Positions 33,582 to 42,017 of a stretch of 64,000 nucleotides of DNA are shown here, one piece after another. Under the pieces are notes generated by a model, which saw only the letters and a program-made list of their open reading frames with translations, ran no database searches and was not told the origin of the DNA. Origin of the DNA: Glycomyces salinus (GTDB lineage Bacteria; Actinomycetota; Actinomycetes; Mycobacteriales; Micromonosporaceae); contig NZ_JAELXW010000015.1 in assembly GCF_016428645.1 (NCBI RefSeq), forward strand, positions 1 to 64,000. The letters run 5' to 3'. Position 1 is the first letter of the stretch; every line of letters starts with the position of its first letter. The translations under genes were made by a program, and so were the position numbers.

Positions 33582-34418
33582 ATGTCCGCCTCATTCCGGC
33601 GCCGTTCGGCCGCCGTCCTCGCGGCCGCCGTCGGCCTCCTCCTCGCGCCCATGGCCGCCTCGCCGGCCGGGGCCGACCACCCCGAACCCGACCCCCAGCG
33701 CTACTACGTCAACGGCTTGGCCGGTCTGTGCACCTTCTGGGACGTCTCCGGCGAGGTCCGGTTCGCCGCGACCCACGATCCCGAACCCTCCGCCGTCACC
33801 GTCGACGGCGACATCGGCATGTCCGTGATCGACCTGCCTCCCGGCGAGAGCTGCGATCCGGTGCCGTACCCCGCCACCCAGGTCGAGTACACCTTCGAGG
33901 GACAAGGGACCGAGCTGGGACGCGAGACCAGACCCCTCGAGGACTTCGAACCGATCGATTTCACCTTCACCTCCGAGACCGAGATCGACTCGGTCACGAT
34001 CGCGATCTGCGCGCCGCGCGGCGAGGACGGCTCGACCTGGCCGGAGCGGTGCGGCGAGGCGGAGACCCTCAGCGCCGACTACGTGCCGCCCCCGCCGCAC
34101 TGCGAGTACAGCTACACCGTGAACCAATGGGACGGCGGCTACCACGCCGAGATCACGGTAACGTCGCTGGACCTTTCCGTGACGAGGTGGAGCGTCTACA
34201 TCAACCCCGCCGACGGCGTCTCGGTCCAGACCGCCTGGAACGTCGACTGGAGCAGTTCGGGTTCGATCATCTCGATGGAGAGCCTGGACTGGAACGGCGG
34301 GCTCGACCCGGGCGATTCCACGAGCTTCGGTCTCATCGGCACCGGCCAGGCGCCGGATCCGTCCGTGATCGAGGTCTACATGGGCGGCTACACGTGCGCC
34401 GAGGCCGGGACCTGGTGA
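33582..34418 (+). CDS. Secreted protein with C-terminal CBM2-like domain
   Basis: A 278-residue secreted protein. Residues 1-31 are a Sec signal peptide ending PAGA. The middle (about 40-170) is unrecognised, with four cysteines. Residues about 173-275 start and end in Cys and have the spaced Trp pattern of a family 2 carbohydrate-binding module (CEYSYTVNQWDGGYHAEITV, SVYINPADG, WNGGLDPGDSTSFGLIGTG), which binds cellulose or chitin in known members. No catalytic domain is visible. It may tether an unknown domain to polysaccharide. Confidence 0.72.
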   Translation: MSASFRRRSAAVLAAAVGLLLAPMAASPAGADHPEPDPQRYYVNGLAGLCTFWDVSGEVRFAATHDPEPSAVTVDGDIGMSVIDLPPGESCDPVPYPATQVEYTFEGQGTELGRETRPLEDFEPIDFTFTSETEIDSVTIAICAPRGEDGSTWPERCGEAETLSADYVPPPPHCEYSYTVNQWDGGYHAEITVTSLDLSVTRWSVYINPADGVSVQTAWNVDWSSSGSIISMESLDWNGGLDPGDSTSFGLIGTGQAPDPSVIEVYMGGYTCAEAGTW

Positions 34419-34435
34419 GGACCTGGGCACACGAA

Positions 34436-34472
34436 GGAGCGGCCCCGACTCCCATCAAGTCGGGGCCGCTCC
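34436..34472. terminator. Bidirectional terminator between convergent genes
   Basis: Perfect 15-base arms (GGAGCGGCCCCGACT and complement) around a seven-base loop, with CTTTCCT after it on the plus strand. It serves the CBM2-like gene and the convergent membrane-protein gene. Confidence 0.8.
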
Positions 34473-34501
34473 CTTTCCTATGGGGAGGGAATCAGGCCCT
34501 G

Positions 34502-36031
34502 CTACTCGCCCGCGGGCAGGGCGTCCTCGTCGTAGACCGGCGCCGGCATGGCCGCCGCCATCTCCGTGAACTCCTGCTCGCTGAGCTCGAAGTCGACCGC
34601 GGTGTCGAAGGTCAGGAAGAGCTGCACCGCCCAGCCGGACTCGTCGAAGACGGTCACGTCGTAGATCCCGGCCTGCGCGTTGGATTCGAGGACGGCGGTC
34701 CGGCCGCCGACCTCGATCTGCTCGCATTGGGTACCGGCCTTCCCGTCGCAGTCCGGCAGGACGCGCCCGGCGTCGTCGCTGGTGCCGGGGGTCCACTGCT
34801 CCCAGCCGCCCGGCAGCGTGTAGGTGATGTTGACGTGGGTCTCGCCCTCGGCGACCGAGCCCGGGCCGTCGCCGCCCTCGTAGGAGGTGATCGGCAGCGA
34901 GGCGGCGATCGAGTACTGATACAGAGGCGTGGCCCCTTCGCCCTCGCTCGGCGGCAGCATCACGGCTCCGACCGACTCCTCGATCACGGCGGACTCGGAG
35001 TGGAAGCCGGTCATCGCCTCCTCGACCTGGTCCGCGGTTGCGACCGCGTCGCCGTCGGCGCCTTCTGTCCAGTCGTCATCGGCCGGCTGGCCGGAGCCGT
35101 TCGCCGGGCCCTCGTACGGCACGAGCGCGCTCGTGTCGTACTCGATCCCTGGCATGGCGAGCATCGCTGCCTTCAACTCTTCGGCGGTGACGTCGTATTT
35201 CTGGCCCTCGCAGCCGGTGTCCCAAGAGGAACGCAGCCCCGAGCCGTTCGGGTAAGCCACCGTGACGTGCACCATGCACCCGTCCATGGCGACCATGAGC
35301 CGGCGGCCGTCGTCGAGGTCCTCGACCGAGACGCCGGACCCGTCGTCGATCATCATCGGCTGCGGGAAGGCGTACTCGTCTTCCGGTCCCGGCTCGGGAG
35401 TCCAGCCGCCGGGCGCCATGGCCTCGAACGAGAAGTCCGGGGACATGTCGTCCTCCTCGTCCCCGGTCCAGGCGTGGTGGCTGCGCAGATAGACATCGCC
35501 CTCGTTGCCCGCCGAGAACTCACGCGGACTGAACAGCAGCGGCAGGTCGTGGTATCCGAGCTCGGAGAGCGCCGCGCCGTAGCCGCCGCTGCGCTCCAGC
35601 ACCCCTTGAATCTCCGAATCCGAGGGCGGCGAGTAGTCCAGGTCGCCCTCCTCGACGTAGCCGGCCTCCACCAGGAGGTCACCGAATTCGGCCTTGGCGG
35701 CCTCGGTCAGCTCCTGGGCCTCGATCGCGGCCGCCTCGGTCCGGTACCAGTCGGCCTCGGCGTAGGCGGACATGACCAGGCCCTGGTCGACCTCGAAGCC
35801 GTCGGCGGCCTGCGGCCCGGGGTCCTGCGGCGAGTTGAGGGTGAAGGCCAGCGCCGTGACCGCGGCCAGAGCGGACACTCCGGCGGCGGTGGCTCCGCCC
35901 AGGACGGCCCGGTTGCGGCGTCGGGTGCGGTAGCCGTCGGCCACGATCCGGTCCAGGTCGAACTGCGTGGGAGGCTCGGTGTCGGGGAGCGCCCGCCCGA
36001 TCGCCTCGCGCGAGATTTCATCGTCGTGCAT
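34502..36031 (-). CDS. Membrane-anchored partner of SigE-family sigma factor, copy 1
   Basis: A 509-residue protein with a short cytosolic N terminus (MHDDEISREAIGRALPD), a basic RTRRRNR patch, one membrane helix at about residues 42-65 and a large extracytoplasmic part. Its position just after a sigma gene suggests it senses an outside signal and restrains or modulates the sigma factor, but it has no zinc-finger anti-sigma motif. The second start ATG 36031 is preferred because AAGGAA lies six bases upstream. Its paralogue is at 36806-38440. Confidence 0.72.
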   Translation of the reverse strand: MHDDEISREAIGRALPDTEPPTQFDLDRIVADGYRTRRRNRAVLGGATAAGVSALAAVTALAFTLNSPQDPGPQAADGFEVDQGLVMSAYAEADWYRTEAAAIEAQELTEAAKAEFGDLLVEAGYVEEGDLDYSPPSDSEIQGVLERSGGYGAALSELGYHDLPLLFSPREFSAGNEGDVYLRSHHAWTGDEEDDMSPDFSFEAMAPGGWTPEPGPEDEYAFPQPMMIDDGSGVSVEDLDDGRRLMVAMDGCMVHVTVAYPNGSGLRSSWDTGCEGQKYDVTAEELKAAMLAMPGIEYDTSALVPYEGPANGSGQPADDDWTEGADGDAVATADQVEEAMTGFHSESAVIEESVGAVMLPPSEGEGATPLYQYSIAASLPITSYEGGDGPGSVAEGETHVNITYTLPGGWEQWTPGTSDDAGRVLPDCDGKAGTQCEQIEVGGRTAVLESNAQAGIYDVTVFDESGWAVQLFLTFDTAVDFELSEQEFTEMAAAMPAPVYDEDALPAGE

Positions 36032-36046
36032 CGTCATTTCCTTCTC

Positions 36047-36580
36047 TCACCGCTCTGTCTGGGCTGGACGTGGATCGTTCGGGGCCGGAATGGACATCGT
36101 CCGACGCAGCGTTCCGATGGCCTTGGACGTCTGGCTCTTCACGGTCCCGGTCGAACAGCCCATGGCGTTCGCGGTCTCCTCGACGGACAGTTGCTCCCAA
36201 TACCGCAGGATCAACGTCGCGCGTTGCCTCGGCGGCAGACCGTTCAACGCGTCCGCCATTTCGAGCTGCCGGTCTATGTCGTCCTGAGGCGTGTCGGCGG
36301 TACCCCGGTCCGGCAGGTCGCCGGTCGCGCGCTCGCGGCGCACCCAGCTGCGGCGCAGATGCGACAGGTAGGTGTTGGTCACTATCTTCCGGGCGTACGC
36401 GGAGGCGCCCCCGGGATCGACCCGCTTCCAGGCGGCGAACAACTTGGTGAGCGACTTCTGGACGATGTCGTCGGCCTCGTACCAGTCGGCGCACAGCAGG
36501 AAGGCGTATTTGCGCAGGCTTGCGCGCTGCGCTGTGGCGAAGGCCCTGAATTCGGCCTCCTGTTGCTTCTTGAGCTTCAC
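36047..36580 (-). CDS. SigE-family ECF RNA polymerase sigma factor, copy 1
   Basis: A 177-residue sigma-70 family factor. Region 2 (RKYAFLLCADWYEADDIVQKS) and region 4 (LPPRQRATLILRYWEQLSVE, then STGTVKSQTSKAIGTLRR) match the actinobacterial SigE/TIGR02983 subgroup. GTG 36580 has GAGAGA upstream; the open frame continues to 36652 but adds a non-family stretch. The membrane partner starts 15 bases after the stop. Target promoters are unknown; autoregulation is usual for such factors. Confidence 0.9.
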   Translation of the reverse strand: MKLKKQQEAEFRAFATAQRASLRKYAFLLCADWYEADDIVQKSLTKLFAAWKRVDPGGASAYARKIVTNTYLSHLRRSWVRRERATGDLPDRGTADTPQDDIDRQLEMADALNGLPPRQRATLILRYWEQLSVEETANAMGCSTGTVKSQTSKAIGTLRRTMSIPAPNDPRPAQTER

Positions 36581-36743
36581 AGGGTTCTCTCTCGACGGGT
36601 GTCGGGTTCCGAGGCCGTCCGGCTCGACGGGGTGGGCCGCGACGGTCGGCACAGCTCAATACGGCTTCGACGGGTACGGGGTTGCCCCGGTCCGGACCAT
36701 TCTCCGCCGGATCTTCCGGCCGGGCCCTCAGAGGTGCGAAGAC

Positions 36744-36780
36744 GCCGCGGCCCCGACTCGCATCGAGTCGGGGCCGCGGC
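36744..36780. terminator. Terminator between the two sigma loci
   Basis: Perfect 17-base arms (GCCGCGGCCCCGACTCG and complement) with a CAT loop, 25 bases past the stop of the minus-strand membrane protein gene at 36806. The stem core CGGCCCCGACT is also in the terminator at 34436, in line with duplication of the whole locus. Confidence 0.85.
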
Positions 36781-36805
36781 ACTGTGCTCTTGTCGGGGGC
36801 TCCGG

Positions 36806-38440
36806 TCAACCGGCCGGTATCTCCGGGACGGCGTCGGCGTCGAATTCCGGCGCGGGCAGCGCGCGCAGGATCTCTTCGAGCATGTCGCGGTCGACCGGGG
36901 TCTCGTTCTGCCATGAGATCCACATGCCGACCGCCCAGCCGTCCGGGGAGTACATGGTCGCGTAGATCTGGTGCTCGGTGATGGGATCCCAGTCCTCACC
37001 CTCCATCGGCTCGTGCCTCACCTCCAATTCCTCGAAGGCCCAGGTGACGCCGTCGTCGTCGGTCCAGGACTCGCACTGGAAGTCGTCCTTGCAGACGGTC
37101 AGATGCGTGTCCCAGCCACCGGTCTCGGAGAAGCCCGGAACCCAGCCTCCGGGCAGGTAGTAGCGCAACGAGAAGCTCGTGTCCTCGACGGTCTCGTCGA
37201 CGGTGGTCTCGAACGGCAGGGCGCCGTTGGCCGAGTACGAGCGCTGCATGTTCGCACCGCGATCCATCTGCCCGAGCGATACCGCGCCGCCTTCGGTGAG
37301 GGTCGCGCCCGGGTACAGCTCCTGGAGCGCGTCGCGCGCCCCGCTGTAGGTCTCCCGCGCCTGGGCATTGGCGTCTGCGGAGTCCGCCCAGGCGTCCTGG
37401 TCGTACACCCAGCCGGTGGGGACCTCGTCGAGCTCTTGGACCGCCGTGAGTTCGGAGGTGTCCACGTCGAATTCCGGCACCGACTGCATCGCGTCGACCA
37501 GTGCGTCGTAGTCGACCGGGTAATTCGTGCCCGCGCAGTCGACGTCCCAGGTGACCCGCATGGCCGTCCCGTTCGGGTAGGTCATGGCCAGATCGTAGGC
37601 GCAGCCGTGGTCGGCGACCATGAGCGTCCGGCCATCGTCCAGCTCCTCCGTGGAGAAGTCGGGGGCCTGGTCGGTGTAGTACGGGCCGTCGCTGATGAGG
37701 TGCTGCGGGAACAACTGCTCCGTGATGGGGCCGGGTTCGTCGGTCCATCCACCCGGCAGCATCACCTCGACGCTGAAGGCGTCGCGGAGGTAGCCGGCGA
37801 CACCTTCGGCGCTGCCGATGTCCTCGGAGAATCCGCCGCGGTAGCTGCGCAGCCAGGTCTGCCCGTAGTTGCCCGGACGCTGCTCCCCGCTGATGGCGAG
37901 TCCGATTCTCGCGGGTTCGCAGTCGTCCGGATCCGGCGTTTCCGGATCGTCGGGATCGAAGCCGTCGGGCATCTGGCATGCCCCTTCGTCGGTGTTCTGC
38001 GGGTCGTCCCACATCCCCGACTCCGCCAGCAGCAGCCCGAACGCCTCGGTGAGGGCCCCGTGGACCTCCGCGGCCTCCTCGGTCGAGCGGTTGTAGCCGG
38101 TCTCCTCGTCGAGCTCGGATGCCCAGTCGACGTCATAGGGGTACCCGGCCATCGACGGATCCTCTATAGGTTCCTCGCTCGGTTCCTCCGCCGGCGACTC
38201 GCTCTGCTCCTGGGCGACCGGTGCGTCCCCGTCGTCGCCCGTCGGAGACAGCGTCGTGGCCACCACCACCCCGGCCAGGACCGCCACCGCGGCGGTCGAA
38301 GCGCCGCCGAGGACCAGCCGGTTCCGGCGGCGAAGTCGGGTGCCATCGCGGATTATCGCATCGACGTCGATATTCGCCGGGGGCTGGGAGTCGGGCGTTG
38401 CCCCGCGTAGTTTGTCGGCGATATGCGGGTCATCGTGCAT
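36806..38440 (-). CDS. Membrane-anchored partner of SigE-family sigma factor, copy 2
   Basis: A 544-residue protein built like the copy at 34502: MHDD start, cytosolic segment, RLRRRNRLVLGG basic patch, one membrane helix at about 42-64, then a long acidic extracytoplasmic part starting with a Glu/Pro/Ser linker and holding several cysteines (CQMPDGFD, DCEPARIG). The two proteins share the pattern PGGW repeated through the outer domain. A role as sensor or anti-sigma is inferred from position only. Confidence 0.72.
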   Translation of the reverse strand: MHDDPHIADKLRGATPDSQPPANIDVDAIIRDGTRLRRRNRLVLGGASTAAVAVLAGVVVATTLSPTGDDGDAPVAQEQSESPAEEPSEEPIEDPSMAGYPYDVDWASELDEETGYNRSTEEAAEVHGALTEAFGLLLAESGMWDDPQNTDEGACQMPDGFDPDDPETPDPDDCEPARIGLAISGEQRPGNYGQTWLRSYRGGFSEDIGSAEGVAGYLRDAFSVEVMLPGGWTDEPGPITEQLFPQHLISDGPYYTDQAPDFSTEELDDGRTLMVADHGCAYDLAMTYPNGTAMRVTWDVDCAGTNYPVDYDALVDAMQSVPEFDVDTSELTAVQELDEVPTGWVYDQDAWADSADANAQARETYSGARDALQELYPGATLTEGGAVSLGQMDRGANMQRSYSANGALPFETTVDETVEDTSFSLRYYLPGGWVPGFSETGGWDTHLTVCKDDFQCESWTDDDGVTWAFEELEVRHEPMEGEDWDPITEHQIYATMYSPDGWAVGMWISWQNETPVDRDMLEEILRALPAPEFDADAVPEIPAG

Positions 38441-38447
38441 CGTGATG

Positions 38448-38966
38448 TTACCTTCCCTGGAATTCCGGCTGTGACTGTGCGGGGAGAAGCCTTCGCAGTG
38501 TCTGGATTCCCTTTGAGGACTGACTCTTGACCGTCCCGATGGAGCAGCGCATGGCCTTCGCGGTCTCCTCGACCGACAGCTGCTCGCAGAACCGCAGCAC
38601 GAGCGTCGCGCGCTGCCGCTTGGGCAGCCGACGCAGTGCGTCGAGCACCTCCAACCGCGTGTCCACGCCCTCCTGCGGGGTGCCGGTGACGCGGGTGTCC
38701 GGAGGCTCAGCGGTCGACCTTTCGCGCCGCACCCAGCCGCGTCGCAGATGCGAGAGGTAGGTGTTGGTGACGATCCGCCTGGCGTAGGCGGAGGTGCCAC
38801 CGTGCTCGATGCGATGCCAGGCGGGGAACAGCTTCGTAAGGGACTTCTGGACCAGATCGTCTGCTTCATGCCAGTCGCCGCACAGCATGTACGCGTATCG
38901 GCGGAGGCTTTCGCGATGGGCGAGGACGAATGACCTGAATTCGTCCTCACGGTTGTCAGTCTGCAC
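38448..38966 (-). CDS. SigE-family ECF RNA polymerase sigma factor, copy 2
   Basis: A 172-residue sigma factor clearly related to the one at 36047: RRYAYMLCGDWHEADDLVQK in region 2 and LPKRQRATLVLRFCEQLSVE, SIGTVKSQSSKGIQTLRR in region 4. The start is GTG 38966 after a GAGAGA stretch. Its stop lies seven bases before the ATG of the membrane partner, so they form an operon. Confidence 0.9.
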   Translation of the reverse strand: MQTDNREDEFRSFVLAHRESLRRYAYMLCGDWHEADDLVQKSLTKLFPAWHRIEHGGTSAYARRIVTNTYLSHLRRGWVRRERSTAEPPDTRVTGTPQEGVDTRLEVLDALRRLPKRQRATLVLRFCEQLSVEETAKAMRCSIGTVKSQSSKGIQTLRRLLPAQSQPEFQGR

Positions 38967-39215
38967 AGGGGGTCTCTCTAGACGGTTAAGATTGCGTGGT
39001 CGACCGGATGTCGCAAGCTCGGGTCGCGGGGGTCGCCCGCTGAACTAGATACGCGGCCCGATCGACTCGGGTTGCCCGAGCACGGCGCATTTTTGGGTCC
39101 CCCCGGCACGCCGCAAGGTGGCACCCGTCACGGGAACCCGTTTGCGAGCGCGCAAAGCCATCCGGTAACCTTGTTCCGCGTCGGCGCGACGAACTCCGAA
39201 GCGTCCGGACACCAT

Positions 39216-39290
39216 TGGGGTATGGTGTAATTGGCAACACGGCTGATTCTGGTTCAGTTGTTCTTGGTTCGAGTCCAGGTACCCCAGCCA
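39216..39290 (+). tRNA. tRNA-Gln (anticodon CTG)
   Basis: The acceptor arms TGGGGTA and TACCCCA pair fully, then G and an encoded CCA follow. The anticodon stem GCTGA/TCAGT encloses the loop TTCTGGT, giving anticodon CTG, which reads CAG. The T arm has GGTTCGAGTCC. The gene marks the left edge of the accessory island. Confidence 0.93.
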
Positions 39291-39309
39291 ACAGACCTTA
39301 TACGAACTT

Positions 39310-39330
39310 CGGGCCCGCAGAGCGGGCCCG
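39310..39330 (+). terminator. tRNA-Gln terminator
   Basis: Nine-base arms CGGGCCCGC and GCGGGCCCG around AGA, followed by TTCTT. It lies 19 bases after the tRNA. Confidence 0.8.
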
Positions 39331-39389
39331 TTCTTCGTCCTCAGGTGGCCGACGCAGTGCACTGAGGGTCGTCGAGGGGAACGATCAAA

Positions 39390-39440
39390 TGTAAACGTCG
39401 TGCCCAGAAATGTAGATCTCTGCGGTCGACATTTGTTTCC
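39390..39440. repeat. Degenerate 51-base repeat, copy A
   Basis: Begins TGTAAACGT and contains GCGGTCGACATTT. It matches the segment at 42114-42164 at 35 of 51 positions without gaps, in the same orientation. The TGTcAAC start and GTtGACA near the end look like an inverted pair, as in some transposon ends. Origin is inferred. Confidence 0.45.
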
Positions 39441-39467
39441 AGACCAACCTCGGCGCGATGGCGCGTG

Positions 39468-40058
39468 TCAGAGTGCTGCCAATTCTTCCAGCATGGCCCG
39501 CAATGAGCGGCCGCGGTGGAAGCCGCGGGCCTCGATCAGGTCGACGGCAGCTGCCGCTTCGGCGAGGTCGTCATCAGTGGCGGCCTGCACGAGCGCGCGA
39601 AGGTCGCTGCGGTCCTGCGGCCTTGTCTCGTCATCGCGGGCAAGGAGTTTGACTGCGATGAGGTGCCCGGTGCTGGCGACGGGCATGACCAGCCCCGGAA
39701 AGACTTCGACGGGCTCGGCGCTCGCGGTGATTTCGGGTTCGATTCCGGAGCTTGCGAACAGGAGGTCAACGATGACGCGACCGCCAGCGCTGCGCGTATC
39801 TGTGAATCGGACGAGGGCGAGACGGCCGGTGTCGGCCTGGTCGACGAACTTGAAGACCTCGAAACCGTTCGCGGTCAAAGTGCGGGTCACCGCCTCGGCA
39901 TTGTGATCGTCGGCGACCGCCACAGCCAGGTCGATGTCGCGGGTGAACCGGGGTTCGGTCCTGACCGAGACGGCGAATCCGCCGACCACAGCCCACCGGA
40001 GGTGTTCTGCGTCGAGTGTGGCGCTGATTCTGGCAAAGGAGGCTTCGAGCTCGGTCAC
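39468..40058 (-). CDS. Nucleotidyltransferase (AbiEii/DUF1814-like), probable toxin
   Basis: A 196-residue protein with the nucleotidyltransferase core WAVVGGFAVSVRTEPRFTRDIDLAVAV: the GG and the DxD catalytic pair are intact, and a later acidic VIVDLLFA strand supplies the third carboxylate. Such proteins act as toxins in type IV-like AbiE systems, or modify tRNA. GTG 40058 overlaps the stop of the small upstream gene by GTGA, a typical toxin-antitoxin arrangement. Which nucleotide or target it uses cannot be told. Confidence 0.78.
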   Translation of the reverse strand: MTELEASFARISATLDAEHLRWAVVGGFAVSVRTEPRFTRDIDLAVAVADDHNAEAVTRTLTANGFEVFKFVDQADTGRLALVRFTDTRSAGGRVIVDLLFASSGIEPEITASAEPVEVFPGLVMPVASTGHLIAVKLLARDDETRPQDRSDLRALVQAATDDDLAEAAAAVDLIEARGFHRGRSLRAMLEELAAL

Positions 40059-40255
40059 GAACGCCGTCCGGCGTCGCGGACGGTGAGACCACGTGCGGCG
40101 GACTGGCGGGTCAGCCAGGCGAACAGGGCCTCGCGGATCTGTTCATCGCCGGCCTCGGGATAGCGGCGGCGCAGCGTCTGTTCGTGCATGCGCAGGCCGG
40201 CCTCATGCAAGTCGAGGGCGATGCGGAACTTCTCGGCCGGTGTCGGCTGGCTCAT
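40055..40255 (-). CDS. Small helical protein, possible antitoxin partner
   Basis: A 66-residue, charged, mostly helical protein (KFRIALDLHEAGLRMHEQTL, RRYPEAGDEQIREALFAWL). Small proteins of this look often precede nucleotidyltransferase genes; the family has no firm name to me. It is translationally coupled to the gene at 39468. A minus-strand TAGAAT (40267-40262) ends six bases before ATG 40255 with no Shine-Dalgarno, suggesting a leaderless pair. Confidence 0.7.
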   Translation of the reverse strand: MSQPTPAEKFRIALDLHEAGLRMHEQTLRRRYPEAGDEQIREALFAWLTRQSAARGLTVRDAGRRS

Positions 40256-40426
40256 TCCATGATTCTATCGAGCGACCAGCGCCAGAGCCCAGTGTCACGG
40301 CCGGAGCGGGTTGCGGGCGCTGCTCGTTCCGGCATCAGCCATGGCGATTCTTCCGCCGGATAGGGCCGTGAGGCAGTTGTGCAGGGCGTCTACCTGGGGA
40401 AACAAGTTCCCATACGCTTCGAGAAG

Positions 40427-40482
40427 GCCAGCGAACAGCTCATATACGAACAACGGGTCCGCGAAGTGGGCCCGTTCGTTGT
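40427..40482 (+). repeat. Relic copy of tRNA-Gln 3' end and terminator
   Basis: Matches 39283-39338 (tRNA 3' end plus terminator) at 43 of 56 positions without gaps, including CCAGC, TATACGAAC and GGGCCCGTT. The hairpin is preserved (AACGGGTCC with GGGCCCGTT, one G-T pair). The tRNA body is not preserved upstream. This resembles an old att site duplication. Confidence 0.6.
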
Positions 40483-40498
40483 ATTACTCGGGGTTCTG

Positions 40499-40531
40499 GG
40501 CGGGCCGCCGCACTTTCGTGGGTGGCCCGCC
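40499..40531 (-). terminator. Hairpin after the SnoaL-like gene
   Basis: Arms GGCGGGCC and GGCCCGCC pair over eight bases around a 17-base loop. It is 20 bases past the stop of the minus-strand gene at 40551. The 295-base gap 40256-40550 otherwise holds the repeat relics and no gene. Confidence 0.55.
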
Positions 40532-40550
40532 GTCCAGTGCGGTAAGGCCG

Positions 40551-40937
40551 TCAGTCGTTTCCGGTGCTATCCGTCGCGGTGCGGCGGCTGAACTTGATGA
40601 ACGGCGCTCGGTCGAAGATGAAGCGGTTGTGGACGATCTTGCCGTCGTGGACCGTGAGGCACTCGGAGGCCGGAGCGCTCGCGGCCGGGACCGTTTCGGT
40701 GTCGTACATGATCAGTGCCGTGGAGTCGTCACCGAAGGCTGCGATCAGCTCGGAACTGATGAGGAGCTGCTCCGCGAACGGTGCCAGGAACTCCCGGTAC
40801 GCCGCGACTCCGTCGATCCTTCCTGATGGAGCGAGACAGATTACGTCTGCGGCCAGGTACTCCATAGCCGAATCGATGTCCTTTCCGGTCCAGGCGCGCT
40901 GGTAGGGGAGTGCGATCTGCAAAGCTGTGCTGGTCAT
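40551..40937 (-). CDS. SnoaL-like (NTF2 fold) protein
   Basis: A 128-residue NTF2-fold protein. YQRAWTGKDIDSAMEYLAADV and the central AAYREFLAPFAEQL then ALIMYDTETVPA follow SnoaL-like domains, which act as small cyclases, isomerases or binding domains. The divergent sigma factor at 40997 has a related domain at its own C terminus, so both may bind a similar small molecule or each other. Confidence 0.75.
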   Translation of the reverse strand: MTSTALQIALPYQRAWTGKDIDSAMEYLAADVICLAPSGRIDGVAAYREFLAPFAEQLLISSELIAAFGDDSTALIMYDTETVPAASAPASECLTVHDGKIVHNRFIFDRAPFIKFSRRTATDSTGND

Positions 40938-40948
40938 GGTGAATCCTT

Positions 40949-40974
40949 CCGGTGTTTGCTCTCTTGGACACCGG
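40949..40974. promoter_or_regulatory. Inverted repeat in SnoaL/sigma divergent promoter
   Basis: CCGGTGT and ACACCGG, seven-base arms 12 bases apart, lie in the 59-base gap between the divergent genes. It may be an operator serving both. Confidence 0.4.
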
Positions 40975-40996
40975 TGAGACCCGGAAAGGAACGGTC

Positions 40997-41989
40997 GTGC
41001 CCGAAATCGAGTTCGAAGAGCTGGCCGAGCGGCATCGACACGAGCTCCTGCTGCACTGCTACCGCCTGCTCGGTTCGCTCACCGATGCCGAGGACGCGCT
41101 GCAGGAAACCCTGCTGGCGGCCTGGAAGGGACTGGACCGCTTCGAGGGCCGTTCACTGCCGCGGACCTGGCTGTACAGCATCGCCACCAACCGGTGCCTG
41201 AACGCCCTGCGCGCCCGTCGGAGGAGGAATTATCCCCCGCCCACACCGCCGTTCCGGCCTCCCGAGCCCAGCCGCCACGGCGACCTGCCCTGGCTCCAGC
41301 CCTACCCGGACTCGCTGCTGGAAGGAGTGAGCGACGACGCCCCCGGTCCGGAGGTGCGGTACACCACGCGCGAGGCTGTGGAGCTCGCGTTCATAACCGC
41401 GCTTCAGCGTCTGGCACCGCGCCAGGCGGCCGTCTTGATCCTGTGCGACGTGCTCGGCTACACGCGCACCGAGGTCGCACCGATGCTCGACGTCTCCCCG
41501 ACGGCGGTCAAAGGGCTCCTCCAACGGGCCCGTGCCTCGCTTGAACGACACCGCGATGGCGGCGAGAAGCAATCCTCGCCGGAGTCGGCCGCTGAACGTC
41601 GGCTCGTCCGACGCTTCGCCGACGCACTCACCACCGATGATTTCGTTTCCCTGGTCGCCTTGCTCGTCGACGATGCGTGGCTGGCCATGCCACCGGCCCC
41701 GCACGAGTATCACGGAGCCGAGGCGATCATCGAGTTCCTGCGCGTCGTGGCCGAATGGCGTCGGCCGAGCCGCATGCGGCTCGAACCGTGCCGGGCCAAT
41801 GGGCAGCCGGCGTTCACCTGCAGACTCATCGGCGCAGCCGAACGGGATGCCGGATTGTTCGCGCTCACTCCCGCCGGGGAACGTCTACAGGGCTTCACCT
41901 GGTTCATCGATGACCGACTGCCTCCGTACTTTCAACCGGACCGGGCCTCGGCCGGAGACTCCGCTTCAAAGTCAGTGAGGCGAGCGTGA
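40997..41989 (+). CDS. ECF sigma factor with C-terminal SnoaL-like domain
   Basis: A 330-residue sigma-70 family protein. Region 2 (HCYRLLGSLTDAEDALQETLLA, with RTWLYSIATNRCLN) and region 4 (LAPRQAAVLILCDVLGYTRT, VSPTAVKGLLQRARASL) are clear. Residues about 190-320 form an NTF2/SnoaL-type domain, which in such sigma factors regulates activity without a separate anti-sigma. GTG 40997 has AAGGAA at correct distance. It is divergent from the SnoaL-like gene, its likely target. Confidence 0.87.
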   Translation: MPEIEFEELAERHRHELLLHCYRLLGSLTDAEDALQETLLAAWKGLDRFEGRSLPRTWLYSIATNRCLNALRARRRRNYPPPTPPFRPPEPSRHGDLPWLQPYPDSLLEGVSDDAPGPEVRYTTREAVELAFITALQRLAPRQAAVLILCDVLGYTRTEVAPMLDVSPTAVKGLLQRARASLERHRDGGEKQSSPESAAERRLVRRFADALTTDDFVSLVALLVDDAWLAMPPAPHEYHGAEAIIEFLRVVAEWRRPSRMRLEPCRANGQPAFTCRLIGAAERDAGLFALTPAGERLQGFTWFIDDRLPPYFQPDRASAGDSASKSVRRA

Positions 41990-42017
41990 CTAGTCTTTAC
42001 CTGCGAATATAGGATCG

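Noticed and set aside
40427-40482. A second functional tRNA
   Set aside because: Only the 3' end and terminator resemble tRNA-Gln; no acceptor or anticodon stems can be formed upstream.
41997-42010. Third IS1380 end near ACCTGCGAATAT
   Set aside because: Only a 12-base match to 44899-44910; too short to support an element end.
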